From positions 1-64,000 of the forward strand of contig NZ_WWDL01000010.1 in NCBI RefSeq assembly GCF_009848505.1: DNA of 64,000 nt, in the 5' to 3' direction. Positions 16,590 through 25,014 of the stretch are shown here, one piece after another (positions within the stretch are counted from its first letter, which is position 1; every line of letters starts with the position of its first letter). The notes below the pieces were generated by a model, which saw nothing but the letters and a program-made list of their open reading frames with translations, searched no databases and was not told the DNA's origin. The DNA comes from Muricoccus harenae (GTDB lineage: Bacteria; Pseudomonadota; Alphaproteobacteria; Acetobacterales; Acetobacteraceae). The translations under genes were made by a program, and so were the position numbers.

Positions 16590-17915
16590 ATGCAGGATGA
16601 GATGATGAGCCCGCCCGAAGACGCTGCGCAGGACCTGGACGTGCTGGTGATCGGCGCCGGCCCGGCCGGGGGGACGCTGGCCGCGGCCCTGGCGACGGCC
16701 GGGCTTTCGGTGGCTGTTGTCGATGCCCAGCCCCTGCCGCCGATGGAGCTGCCGGCCTTTGACGGCCGGGCCTATGCCATCGCGGCGAGCAGCCGGAACC
16801 TGCTGGAGGCGGCTGGCATCTGGCCGCTGCTGCCGGCGGTGCCCTGCGCGATCACGGCCATCCGCGTGAGCGACGGGCGGCCGGGGGAGGCGCCTTCCCC
16901 TCTGCGCCTGCATTTCGATGCGGCGGAGATGGGGGAGGAGGCCTTCGGCTGGATGGTCGAGGCGCGTGCCCTGCGGGTGGCGCTGAATGCCCGGCTGGCG
17001 GCGCTGCCGCGGCTGCAGGTGCTGGCGCCGATGACGGTGGAGCTCGATCGGCGGCTGGGCGGGGTGGTCGCGCGGCTGGCCGATGGGCGGGTGCTGCGGG
17101 CGCGGCTGGCGGTTTCGGCAGAGGGCCGGCGGAGCACGCTGCGGGGCGAGGCCGGGATCGGGGCGGCGCGGCTGGATTACCGGCAGGCGGGGATCGTCTG
17201 TGCCATCGCGCATGAGCGGCCGCATGGCGGGACGGCGCTGGAGGCCTTCCTGCCGAATGGTCCCTTCGCGCAACTGCCGCTTTCCGATGCCTCGCCCGAT
17301 GGGGATGACGAGCGGGCGGCGGCGGCGCGGGAGGGGTTTCCGCATGCCTCGGCGATCGTGTGGTCGGAGCGGACGGATCTGGCGCCGCGCTTCATGGCAA
17401 TGGATGGCACCGCCTTCGCCCGTGAGGTGGTGCGTCGGATGGGGGACCATCTGGGCGCGGTGCGGCTGGTGGGCGGGCGCTGGTCCTATCCGCTCTCGGC
17501 GCTGCAGGCGATGCGCTTCGCGGATATGCGGCTGGCGCTCGTGGGGGATGCCGCGCATGGCATCCATCCGATCGCCGGACAGGGGCTGAATGTTGGCTTC
17601 CGGGATGTGGCGGCCCTGGCGGAGCTGGTGATCCAGGCCAAGGCAGCCGGCGGGGATGTGGGCACGGCGCCGGTGCTGGCGGCCTACCAGGCAGCGCGGC
17701 GGCCGGATTCGCTGATGATGCTCGGCGCGACCCATGCGCTGGAGCGGCTGTTCGGGAACGACATCGCGCCCGTGCGGGTGGCGCGGCGGCTGGGGATTGC
17801 GGCGGTGGACCGGATTCCAGCGCTGAAGGGTTTCTTCGCGCGGCGGGCGATGGGGTTCGGGGGCGGGGTGGCTTCCGGGTTGTTAGAGGGGCGGGGGATC
17901 ATGCCGGTGCGGTGA
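16590..17915 (+). CDS. UbiH/UbiF-family FAD-dependent monooxygenase
   Basis: 441-residue flavoprotein hydroxylase of the ubiquinone biosynthesis group. FAD-binding GxGxxG is at the N-terminus (VLVIGAGPAGGTLA), then the family motif FDGRAYAIAASS and the second FAD motif GDAAHGIHPIAGQGLNVGFRD, whose last part is typical of UbiH/UbiF/UbiI. It probably hydroxylates the ubiquinone ring precursor at the membrane; which ring position cannot be told, so no symbol is given. ATG 16590 is used; ATGs at 16602 and 16605 are alternatives. It stands alone, divergent from glnK and followed by a large hairpin-repeat block. Confidence 0.9.
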   Translation: MQDEMMSPPEDAAQDLDVLVIGAGPAGGTLAAALATAGLSVAVVDAQPLPPMELPAFDGRAYAIAASSRNLLEAAGIWPLLPAVPCAITAIRVSDGRPGEAPSPLRLHFDAAEMGEEAFGWMVEARALRVALNARLAALPRLQVLAPMTVELDRRLGGVVARLADGRVLRARLAVSAEGRRSTLRGEAGIGAARLDYRQAGIVCAIAHERPHGGTALEAFLPNGPFAQLPLSDASPDGDDERAAAAREGFPHASAIVWSERTDLAPRFMAMDGTAFAREVVRRMGDHLGAVRLVGGRWSYPLSALQAMRFADMRLALVGDAAHGIHPIAGQGLNVGFRDVAALAELVIQAKAAGGDVGTAPVLAAYQAARRPDSLMMLGATHALERLFGNDIAPVRVARRLGIAAVDRIPALKGFFARRAMGFGGGVASGLLEGRGIMPVR

Positions 17916-17921
17916 GGCGGG

Positions 17922-18153
17922 CCAGGGGCTTTGCCTCTGGACCCCACCGGGGTGGCAGCGGCCACCCCGGACCCCGCGATCTGTTGGTGTGCCTGAGGCC
18001 GATGACCTCAGGCGACTGAAAGGGCAGTCCGCGCGGCCGGGGAAATCTGCCTGCGGCGCGACAGCCGGCGCCCTTCCACTAGGAACCGAACGCGGGGTTC
18101 GGGGGGCACGCCTGCCCCCGGCGAGGGGTTCCAGGGGAGCGGCGCTCCCCTGG
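17922..18153. repeat. Composite hairpin repeat: inverted copy, central hairpin, direct copy (C/C2)
   Basis: Inverted copy: SL2 17922-17929 with 17933-17940 (CCAGGGGC/GCCTCTGG) and SL1 17947-17956 with 17961-17970 (CCGGGGTGGC/GCCACCCCGG). Central SL0: GCCTGAGG 17991-17998 with CCTCAGGC 18006-18013. Direct copy: SL1 18102-18108 with 18113-18119 (GGGGGCA/TGCCCCC) and SL2 18131-18140 with 18144-18153 (CCAGGGGAGC/GCTCCCCTGG). It fills most of the gap between the monooxygenase and the next oxidoreductase. Confidence 0.85.
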
Positions 18154-18186
18154 TGCCGCCCGCGCGCCCGTCCGACACTGCGCGGC

Positions 18187-19461
18187 ATGAGCACCGACGA
18201 GACCTTCGATGTGGTGGTGGCCGGCGGCGGCGCGGCCGGCGTGGCGGCGGCGGTCGGTGCTGCAAGGGCCGGGGCGCGTGTGTTGCTGGTGGAGCGGTAT
18301 GGCTTCCTCGGCGGTGCGGCGACGAATGCGAATGTGCTGACCTATTGCGGGCTGTTCCAGCAGGGCGAGGTGGCGCGCGCGGCGGTGGGTGGCGTGGCGC
18401 TGGAGGTGCTGCGCGGGCTGGCGGCGCTGGGCTTCGAGGTGTCGCCGCGGCGTTCGGCCAGCGGAAACTGGATCGTCACCTTCGAGCCGGAGGCGTTGAA
18501 GCGGGCGCTGGATAGGGTGGCGTGCGGGACGCCGGGTCTGTCGCTGGCGCTGCATGCGCGGGTGACGGGGGTGGAGGCTTCGGGCGGCGTGCTGGGTGCC
18601 GTGGTGCTGACCGATCATGCGGGCACGCGCATGGTGCGGGCGGCGGCCTTCGTGGATGCGAGCGGGGAGGCGGTGCTGGGCGCCCTGGCGGGGGCGGCGA
18701 TGCGCGCCGACACGATGCGGGACGGGCCGGGCAATGCGGCCTCCCTGCCGGTGCGGCTGAGTGGCGTGACGCGGCTGCCGGACCGGGCGGCGCTGGCGCG
18801 GGTGGCGGCGCGGGCGAATGCGATGCTGGCGGCGGGGCGGAACGATGCCGTGCGCGTGCGCGAGGATGGCGGCGTGTTCATGGCGATGGAGGCCCCGGGC
18901 GAGGCCTGGTGGATGTGCATCGACCTCGCGACGGATGGGTTGAGTTCCGCCTCGCTGACGGCGGCGGAGGTGAAGGGGCGGCGGATGGCCTGGGCCTGCC
19001 TGGCGGCGCTTCGGGGGGAGGCCGGGTGCGAGGGGGCGCGGATCATTTCCACGGGGCCGCAATTCGGGGTGCGCGAGACGCGGCGCTTCGCGACGCGGGC
19101 GGTGGTGACGGAGGCGGATGGGCTGGCAGGGCGGCGGGATGAGGCGGGGATCGCGCGGGCGGCCTGGCCGATGGAGGTGCATGCCGAGCCCGGGCGGCCG
19201 CGCTTCACGCCGGTGGGTGGGGATGGGTTTTTCGACGTGCCGCTGGATGCACTGCGGCCTGAGGGGTTCGGGAATTTGTGGGCCGGGGGGCGGGTGATCG
19301 GGGCGGATGCCGCGGCCTATGGCTCCGTGCGGGTGATGGGAACGGGCTTCGCGACCGGGCAGGCGGCCGGCGTGGCGGGCGCCTTGCAGGCGGCTTCCGG
19401 CGTGGCTCTGCCCGCGGAGGCCGTGCGCCGCGTGCTGCTCGCCCAGGGCGCCATCCTGTGA
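18187..19461 (+). CDS. FAD-dependent oxidoreductase (FAD_oxidored family)
   Basis: 424 residues. The N-terminus has the dinucleotide-binding VVVAGGGAAGVAAAVGAARAG followed by the glutamate strand VLLVERYGFLGGAAT, and the C-terminus has the second FAD contact NLWAGGRVIGADAAA. The layout matches the PF12831-type FAD-dependent oxidoreductases, whose substrates are mostly unknown. It has no signal peptide, so it is cytosolic. It starts at the ATG 18187, 33 bases after a long hairpin repeat, and is followed by a second repeat type and a MocR-type regulator. Confidence 0.85.
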   Translation: MSTDETFDVVVAGGGAAGVAAAVGAARAGARVLLVERYGFLGGAATNANVLTYCGLFQQGEVARAAVGGVALEVLRGLAALGFEVSPRRSASGNWIVTFEPEALKRALDRVACGTPGLSLALHARVTGVEASGGVLGAVVLTDHAGTRMVRAAAFVDASGEAVLGALAGAAMRADTMRDGPGNAASLPVRLSGVTRLPDRAALARVAARANAMLAAGRNDAVRVREDGGVFMAMEAPGEAWWMCIDLATDGLSSASLTAAEVKGRRMAWACLAALRGEAGCEGARIISTGPQFGVRETRRFATRAVVTEADGLAGRRDEAGIARAAWPMEVHAEPGRPRFTPVGGDGFFDVPLDALRPEGFGNLWAGGRVIGADAAAYGSVRVMGTGFATGQAAGVAGALQAASGVALPAEAVRRVLLAQGAIL

Positions 19462-19482
19462 CCCTGCGCGCCCCGAACTCGA

Positions 19483-19518
19483 AGAAAAAGATGGGGGTCT
19501 GGGGGAATTCCTTCCCCC
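19483..19518 (+). repeat. Second-family hairpin repeat, type 2a copy 1
   Basis: A GAAAAAGATG leader followed by a hairpin: GGGGGAA (19501-19507), loop TTCC, TTCCCCC (19512-19518), then GGCC. The same leader, loop and trailing GGCC recur at 54243-54287 with a different paired stem. It lies only 14 bases before the TTG start of the next gene. Confidence 0.75.
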
Positions 19519-19531
19519 GGCCTTCCTTGCT

Positions 19532-20929
19532 TTGACGAAACCTCCTTCAAAAGCCAGCGCCATCGTCGAGCGCCTGGCGGCCTCTATCGACGCCGGCACC
19601 CTGCGCCCCGGGGAGCGCGTGGCCTCCGTGCGGGATGCCGCGCGCGAGCAGGGGGTTTCGAAGAACACGCTGGCCGGGGCCTATGACCGGCTGGTGGCCT
19701 CCGGCCATCTCGAGGCGCGGCGGGGGGCGGGGTATTTCGTCGCTTCCGGGGCGAGACCGGCGGTGCGTCGGCCGGGGCCGGAGGTGGAGGAGGCGCTGGA
19801 TCTGGTCTCGCTGCTGCGGGAGCAGACGGAGGCGCATTACGTGGTGCGCCCCGGGGAGGGACGGCCGCCGCCGGGCTGGATGGAGGAATCCGAGCTGGGC
19901 GCGCATTTCGCGCGGGCGGCGCGGCTCGGTGGGCGGGGGGAGGCGCATGAATATGGAAGCGCCTGGGGCTATGCGCCGCTGCGGGAGCGGATCGCGATGT
20001 CACTGCAGGAGCGGGCGATTTCCTGCGCGCCGGAGCAGGTGCTGCTGACGCAGGGGGCGAATCACGCGCTGGACCTGATCGTGCGGCAGATGGTGGAGCC
20101 GGGCGACGCCGTGCTGGTGGATGACCCCGGCTATTACCCGCTGTTCGGAAAGCTGCGGCTGGCGCGGGCGCGGATCGTCGGGGTGCGGCGGCGGCCGGAT
20201 GGGCCGGATCTGGAGGATCTGGCGGCGAAGCTGGCGGTGTTGCGGCCGAAGCTCTTCTTCACCCAGTCCCTGGCGCATAACCCGACGGGCGGGACGCTTT
20301 CGCCGGCCGTGGCGCATGGGCTGCTGCAGGCGGCGGAGCGGCATGGATTCCAGATCGTGGAGGATGATCCCTTCGCGGATTTGCTCCCGGCCACGGCGCC
20401 GCGGTTGGCGGCGCTGGATGGGCTGCGACGGGTGCTGCATGTGGGCACCTTCTCGAAGACGCTGTCAGCCTCGCTGCGCGTGGGCTTCGTGGCGGCCTCG
20501 CCGGCGGTGGTGCGGGCGCTGGGACATATGAAGCTGCTGACTGTCGTCGCGACGTCCCAGTATGCGGAGCGGATGGTGGCAGGGCTGATCGCGGGCGGGC
20601 ATTACCTGCGGCACCTGCGCCGGCTGCGCGCGCGGGTGGAGCGGGCGACGGATGCGGCGCTGCGCGATCTGGCCTCGGTCGGGCTGCCGGTGTCGCGGCC
20701 GCCAGGGGGCGGGTTTTATCTGTGGACGCCGCTGCCCGAAGGGGCGGAGGAGGCGGCGATCGTGCGGGAGGCGGCGGCGCATAACATCTTCCTGGCGCCG
20801 GGGGCGGTGTTCAGCCCGGAGCGTGGGGTGAATCCGCCAATGCTGCGGATCAATGTGGCGCATGCCAGCGATCCCAGGTTCCTGGGCTTCATGCGGGGGT
20901 GGGTGAAGGCTGGCGGCTTTGCCCCCTGA
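19532..20929 (+). CDS. MocR-type regulator: GntR helix-turn-helix fused to aminotransferase domain
   Basis: 465 residues. Residues 1-75 form a GntR winged helix (GTLRPGERVASVRDAAREQG, then GAYDRLVASGHLEARRG). Residues 110-460 are a fold-type I aminotransferase domain with HNPTGGTLS and the PLP Lys in GTFSKTLSASLRVGF. MocR/PdxR proteins use PLP as an effector and often control amino-acid or vitamin B6 genes; the target is not evident here. The likely start is TTG 19532, placed right after a hairpin repeat with no clear ribosome site. The last codons (GGFAP and stop) are written by the start of another intergenic repeat. Confidence 0.9.
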   Translation: MTKPPSKASAIVERLAASIDAGTLRPGERVASVRDAAREQGVSKNTLAGAYDRLVASGHLEARRGAGYFVASGARPAVRRPGPEVEEALDLVSLLREQTEAHYVVRPGEGRPPPGWMEESELGAHFARAARLGGRGEAHEYGSAWGYAPLRERIAMSLQERAISCAPEQVLLTQGANHALDLIVRQMVEPGDAVLVDDPGYYPLFGKLRLARARIVGVRRRPDGPDLEDLAAKLAVLRPKLFFTQSLAHNPTGGTLSPAVAHGLLQAAERHGFQIVEDDPFADLLPATAPRLAALDGLRRVLHVGTFSKTLSASLRVGFVAASPAVVRALGHMKLLTVVATSQYAERMVAGLIAGGHYLRHLRRLRARVERATDAALRDLASVGLPVSRPPGGGFYLWTPLPEGAEEAAIVREAAAHNIFLAPGAVFSPERGVNPPMLRINVAHASDPRFLGFMRGWVKAGGFAP

Positions 20930-20957
20930 CCCCACCGGGGTGGCAGCGCCACCCCGG
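20921..20957 (-). repeat. Intergenic hairpin repeat, inverted copy D, overlapping a stop codon
   Basis: SL1 CCGGGGTGGC (20935-20944) pairs with GCCACCCCGG (20948-20957). The SL2 part (GGCTTTGCC...) is shortened and lies inside the 3' end of the MocR-type gene, whose TGA falls within the repeat. Confidence 0.75.
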
Positions 20958-21012
20958 ACGCCGTGGCTGGTTTCCCTGTAGATGCAACTCGCCGGTGTGA
21001 AAGGATGATCAG

Positions 21013-21705
21013 CTATGGCGCATCCGGGCCTTGGCGGGCATCCAACCCGCGATCGGCGGCGCGTGCAGCCTCCACGAAGGCGGCGAGCTTGGCTTTGTCG
21101 AGCCAGCCATCGGTCCTTACACCGGAGCACAGGTCGAGACCGAAGGGACGAACCCGGCGGATCGCCTCCCCGACATTGGCCGCCGTAAGTCCGCCAGCCA
21201 GGAAGACTGGCCGCCGGCTGGCTTCCACGAAGGCCGCACTGACCGACCAGTCATGCACGCGTCCCGTCCCGCCGAGTTCCCGGATGGCTGCGCTCGGTCG
21301 CCCGGAGTCCAGGAGGAAGGCGTGGACGTGAGGTGCGTAGCGCGGAATGAGGTCGAGGGCGTTGCTCCCGTCCACATGGATGACCTGAACACGCCTGACA
21401 TGTGGCTCAAGCATGGCGAGCCGGGCGGCCTCGGCTGGATCGATATGCGAAACCACCTGAACCGTGGTCGGCCGCGTCGCCCGAACATGGGCTGAAATGG
21501 CATCGGCCGATGTCTCGGACGTCAGAAGGAAGGTCGAGATCGGAGGGGGCGCGAAGGCTGCGACTTCGGCGATCCGGTGGTCCGGGATGGGGCCCGGGCC
21601 CGAAGGCATGGCCCCGACCAGGCCAAGCGCGTCCGCGCCGGCAGCGATCGCCAGTTCCGCTTCCTCAACCGACGCGATGCAGCAGACCTTGATGCGCGTT
21701 CTCAT
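21013..21705 (-). CDS. trpF: Phosphoribosylanthranilate isomerase-like protein
   Basis: 230-residue TIM-barrel of the TrpF family, which isomerises phosphoribosylanthranilate in tryptophan synthesis. The first strand holds the catalytic Cys in RIKVCCIAS, where the usual KVCGI Gly is Cys. Later strands give VQVVSHID, the acidic residue in AFLLDSGRP, AGGLTAANVGEAI and GLDLCSGVR for phosphate binding. No other trp gene is nearby, so it may be a solitary trpF, as is common, or a paralogue with another substrate. It starts at the ATG 21705. Confidence 0.83.
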   Translation of the reverse strand: MRTRIKVCCIASVEEAELAIAAGADALGLVGAMPSGPGPIPDHRIAEVAAFAPPPISTFLLTSETSADAISAHVRATRPTTVQVVSHIDPAEAARLAMLEPHVRRVQVIHVDGSNALDLIPRYAPHVHAFLLDSGRPSAAIRELGGTGRVHDWSVSAAFVEASRRPVFLAGGLTAANVGEAIRRVRPFGLDLCSGVRTDGWLDKAKLAAFVEAARAADRGLDARQGPDAP

Positions 21706-21770
21706 GGGCGCCTGATGCCAAGGCCAGTGCGGCCAAACAATGTCCGTTCTTCACCGATGCCGGCGGTCGC

Positions 21771-21805
21771 CCGGGAGCGGGGCTGTCTCGGCACCCGGCT
21801 CCCGG
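21771..21805 (-). terminator. Possible terminator after the beta-lactamase gene
   Basis: CCGGGAGC (21771-21778) pairs with GCTCCCGG (21798-21805) across a 19-base loop, just downstream of the bla stop on the minus strand. The long loop makes it weak. Confidence 0.35.
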
Positions 21806-21819
21806 AAGACCAGGCAGCG

Positions 21820-22713
21820 CTAGCTCGACAGAGCCTCGGCGACCGCCGCGCCGATATCGGCCAGGGCGGCATCACGCACGGCGCCGTCGGCAGCACCGCC
21901 AGTGAGATAGGCGGCCACCAGCACCGGCGGGGCACCATTCGGGGGCCAGAGCAGCCCGGCATCGTTGCTGCTGTTCCTTTCCCCGGTGCCGGTCTTCTCT
22001 CCTGCTGTCCAGCCCTGCGGCAGCCTTGCGCGCAGGCGTGCGTCGCCTGTTCTGCAGCCGCGCAGCCAGGCCACCAGCCTTTCGCGAGAGGATGAGGAAA
22101 GGACGGATCCCAGGGCCAGCGCCTGGAGATCCAAAACCATGGCTGCAGGGGTGGTGGTGTCCCGGGGGTCTCCGGGAAGTGCCTCGTTGAGCGCCGTCTC
22201 CAGACGATCCAGCCGGGTCACGGGATCGCCGATGGTGCGGAGCCATGCCGTTAGCCCGGCGGGACCCTCGACCGCATCGAACAGCAGGTTGCCTGCAGTG
22301 TTGTCGCTGGTGACGATGGCGGCCTCGCACAGGGCGGCCAGCGTCATGCCTTGGCCCACATGCTTTTCGGTTACGGGAGAGTAGGTCACGAGGTCGTCGC
22401 GGGTGAAGCGGACACGCCGCTCCATGCTGTCCATTCCAGCGTCGGCACGAGCCAGCACCGCGGCGGCGGCCAAGGTCTTGTAGGTGCTCAGGATCGGGAA
22501 GCGCTCGTCCTGGCGGTAGCCGGCCTGTCGGCCAGTGCCGGTGTCGAGCACCGCGACGCCCAGGCGGCCACCTCGTGCCGCTTCGATCTGGGCGAAGCGG
22601 CGGGGCAAGCCGGCGATGCCTGCCGCTGCCTGCGCGGGCAGCGCCCCCGCGAGCCCGGAGGATGCGAGCGCGAAGCCACCTAACCACTGCCGCCTGCTGA
22701 TCATAAGAGTCAT
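21820..22713 (-). CDS. Class A beta-lactamase
   Basis: 297-residue serine beta-lactamase. The active-site Ser and Lys are in STYK (FPILSTYKTLAAA), the SDN loop in VTSDNTAGN, the omega-loop Glu in ETALNEALPGDPRDTTTP and the KTG triad in AGEKTGTGERN. A twin-Arg signal (SRRQWLGGFALASSG) indicates Tat export to the periplasm, known for some class A enzymes. It hydrolyses penicillins or cephalosporins; spectrum cannot be read. AGGAGGGC before the ATG at 22713 sets the start. It is divergent from an AmpR-type regulator, so it should be inducible through peptidoglycan recycling fragments. Confidence 0.95.
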   Translation of the reverse strand: MTLMISRRQWLGGFALASSGLAGALPAQAAAGIAGLPRRFAQIEAARGGRLGVAVLDTGTGRQAGYRQDERFPILSTYKTLAAAAVLARADAGMDSMERRVRFTRDDLVTYSPVTEKHVGQGMTLAALCEAAIVTSDNTAGNLLFDAVEGPAGLTAWLRTIGDPVTRLDRLETALNEALPGDPRDTTTPAAMVLDLQALALGSVLSSSSRERLVAWLRGCRTGDARLRARLPQGWTAGEKTGTGERNSSNDAGLLWPPNGAPPVLVAAYLTGGAADGAVRDAALADIGAAVAEALSS

Positions 22714-22745
22714 CAAGGTCGCCCTCCTGCTGGTGGGGCGGAAGC

Positions 22746-22767
22746 TGCGTGGTGAACGTCCACCGCA
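22746..22767. promoter_or_regulatory. Candidate AmpR operator
   Basis: Imperfect palindrome TGCGTGG, seven bases, CCACCGCA in the 92-base gap between the divergent bla and ampR genes. Location and symmetry suit a LysR-type site; it has not been matched to a published AmpR box. Confidence 0.4.
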
Positions 22768-22805
22768 CAAACGATCAATCTTTGCCGGAGCCCCAAGCAG
22801 AGCTA

Positions 22806-23696
22806 ATGAGTGGCGGGATGGCTCCCTCGCATCTTCCGCTCAATGCGCTGCGCGCGTTCGAGGCAGCAGCCCGGCAGCTCAGCTTCACCCGTGCGGGTCT
22901 GGAACTGCGCGTCACGCAGGCGGCGGTCAGCCAGCAGGTGAAAAGCCTCGAGGACATCCTGGGGGTGCCGCTGTTCCGCCGGTTGCCACGAGGCCTTGCC
23001 CTGACGGAAGAAGGCGAGGCCCTGCTGCCGGTGCTGACCGACGCGTTTCGCCGCATCGCGGGCACATTGGATCGCTTCGAGGGAGGGCGGCTGCGGGAGG
23101 TATTGACGCTCGGCGCTGTCGGTACCTTCGTCACCGGTTGGCTGCTGCCGCGACTGGCAGGGTTCCGCGCAGCACATCCTTTCGTGGATCTGAGGTTGTT
23201 GACCAACAACAACCGCGTCGACCTGGCAGGCGAGGGGTTGGATTTTGCGATCCGCTTCGGCGACGGTGCCTGGCATGGCACGGAGGCGCTGCGGCTGTTT
23301 GGCACGCCGTTCTCGCCGCTATGCGCGCCAGCGCTGGCCCAGCGGCTTCGGCAGCCCGCGGACCTCATGCGGGAGACATTGCTGCGTTCCTATCGAACCG
23401 ATGAATGGGCGCGCTGGTTTGCCACGGTGGGCCTGCCGACACCGAATGTGCGCGGCTTTGTATTCGACTCATCCCTGACCATGGCGGAAGCGGCCGTGCA
23501 GGGTGCGGGCGTTGCGCTGCTGCCGGCACGGATGTTCGAGCATGATCTGCGCGACAACCGGTTGGCGCGCCCGTTCGAGGCCGAGATCAACCTTGGGGAC
23601 TACTGGCTGACCCGCCTGAAGTCGCGCAGCGAGACGGCAGCGATGGCCGCATTCCGCACCTGGCTGTCGGAGCAGTGCGAGGACAGCGCTTCCTGA
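22806..23696 (+). CDS. ampR: LysR-type beta-lactamase regulator AmpR
   Basis: 296-residue LysR regulator closely resembling AmpR across its length: LPLNALRAFEAAARQLSFT and RVTQAAVSQQVKSLE in the HTH domain, then GRLREVLTLGAVGTFVTGW, TNNNRVDLAGEGLDFAIRFG and LLRSYRTDEWARWF in the effector domain, and LGDYWLTRLKSR near the end. In known systems UDP-MurNAc pentapeptide keeps it inactive and anhydro-muropeptides switch it on. Here it controls a class A enzyme rather than AmpC, an arrangement also known elsewhere. ATG 22806 is used; ATG 22818 is possible. Confidence 0.94.
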   Translation: MSGGMAPSHLPLNALRAFEAAARQLSFTRAGLELRVTQAAVSQQVKSLEDILGVPLFRRLPRGLALTEEGEALLPVLTDAFRRIAGTLDRFEGGRLREVLTLGAVGTFVTGWLLPRLAGFRAAHPFVDLRLLTNNNRVDLAGEGLDFAIRFGDGAWHGTEALRLFGTPFSPLCAPALAQRLRQPADLMRETLLRSYRTDEWARWFATVGLPTPNVRGFVFDSSLTMAEAAVQGAGVALLPARMFEHDLRDNRLARPFEAEINLGDYWLTRLKSRSETAAMAAFRTWLSEQCEDSAS

Positions 23697-23830
23697 TCCT
23701 GCCCATTGCTTGAAGCCACTTACTGACGCACGAAAAGTCTGCTCCCCGTTCAGAACAACTCACCGAGTCTTCACCCTGAGGGGGCGCCGCAGGCAGGTTC
23801 ACCTGGGCGCCCCGGCCGGCTGCAGTCAAG

Positions 23831-23923
23831 TGAGGTCCATGGCCTCAGGAAGGCTTACAAACAGATCGGGGGGTCCGGGGAGCCCGCTGGCTCCCCGGTG
23901 GGGTCCAGGGGCAAAGCCCCTGG
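23831..23923 (+). repeat. Three-hairpin intergenic repeat, copy E
   Basis: SL0 TGAGG (23831-23835) with CCTCA (23843-23847); SL1 CCGGGGAGC (23875-23883) with GCTCCCCGG (23890-23898); SL2 CCAGGGGC (23905-23912) with GCCCCTGG (23916-23923), loop AAA. It lies in the tail-to-tail gap between ampR and the dehydrogenase gene and contains the conserved GATCGGGGGGTCC leader. Confidence 0.85.
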
Positions 23924-23930
23924 GACGCCG

Positions 23931-24938
23931 CTACCACTCGACCCCGATCTTGCCGAAATGCCCGCCCGATTCCTCGTACCGGAATGCATCGGCCAGTTCT
24001 TCGAGGCGGAAGTTGCGGTCGATCACCGGGCGGAGGGCGCCGCCTTCGAGCGCGCGGACGAAATCCTGCTGCTGGCGGCGGTTGCCGACAATCAGGCCCT
24101 GGAGCCGCGCCTGCTTCGCCATGAGCGCCCCCGTGGGCACCTCGCCGGCGCGGCCGGTGAGGACGCCGATGAGGGAGATATGGCCGCCGACGCGCACGGC
24201 CTCGATGGACCGGGCGAGGGTGCCCGGCCCGCCGACCTCCACGACATGGTCGACGCCGCGGCCGCCGGTGAGTTCGCGCGCGCGGGCGCCCCAGTTCTCA
24301 TCTGTGCGGTAGTTGATGGTCTCATCGGCGCCGAGGGCGCGGGCGCGTTCCAGCTTCTCGTCTGAGGAGGAGGTGATGATCACGCGCGCGCCGATCCGCT
24401 TCGCCAGCTGGAGGGCGAAGATGGAGACGCCGCCGGTGCCGAGGGCGAGCACCGTGTCGCCCGGCTTGAGCCCGCCATCCACCACCAGCGCGCGCCAGGC
24501 GGTGAGGCCGGCGGTGGTGATGGTCGCGGCCTCCACATGGCTGAAGCCGGCGGGGGCGCGGGTGAAGGCGGTGGCGGGGCGGACAACGTGGTCCTGCGCG
24601 AAGCCGTCCAGCCCGTCGCCCGGGGTGCGGGCGAAGTTGCCGATGGTGGGCGGGCCGTCCTGCCAATCGGGGAAGTAGCAGGAGACGACATGATCGCCGG
24701 GGGCGAAGTCGGTCACGCCCTGCCCAATGGCCTCCACCACCCCGGCGCCGTCGGCCATCAGGACGCGGCCATCCTCCGCCCGCGCCCGGCCGGTGGCCAC
24801 GCCGTAGTCGTGGAAGTTGAGCGAGCTGGCGTGGAGCGCGACGCGGATCTCGCCTGGACCGGGCGGGCCCGGATCGGGGCGATCAGCCAGTTCCAGCTTG
24901 TCCAGCCCACCTGGGGCACGCACCACCATTGCTCGCAT
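23931..24938 (-). CDS. Zinc-independent MDR-family alcohol dehydrogenase / quinone-reductase-like
   Basis: 335-residue medium-chain dehydrogenase. The N-terminal GroES-like domain lacks the full set of zinc ligands (SLNFHDYGVATG takes the place of the usual CGTD). The Rossmann domain follows with VLALGTGGVSIFALQLAKRIGA and GADETINYRTDENW. It oxidises or reduces an unknown alcohol/carbonyl pair with NAD(P). GGAGGTT before the ATG at 24938 sets the start. It is the last gene of a minus-strand group with HMG-CoA reductase and a Bug receptor, so a role in the same catabolic route is possible. Confidence 0.88.
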   Translation of the reverse strand: MRAMVVRAPGGLDKLELADRPDPGPPGPGEIRVALHASSLNFHDYGVATGRARAEDGRVLMADGAGVVEAIGQGVTDFAPGDHVVSCYFPDWQDGPPTIGNFARTPGDGLDGFAQDHVVRPATAFTRAPAGFSHVEAATITTAGLTAWRALVVDGGLKPGDTVLALGTGGVSIFALQLAKRIGARVIITSSSDEKLERARALGADETINYRTDENWGARARELTGGRGVDHVVEVGGPGTLARSIEAVRVGGHISLIGVLTGRAGEVPTGALMAKQARLQGLIVGNRRQQQDFVRALEGGALRPVIDRNFRLEELADAFRYEESGGHFGKIGVEW

Positions 24939-25014
24939 AGGAACCTCCAATCTGGTTCCCTGGTTCCCGCCCAGACGCCCGCACTGGCGGGCGCGGTCAA
25001 GTAAACTGCCCGCG

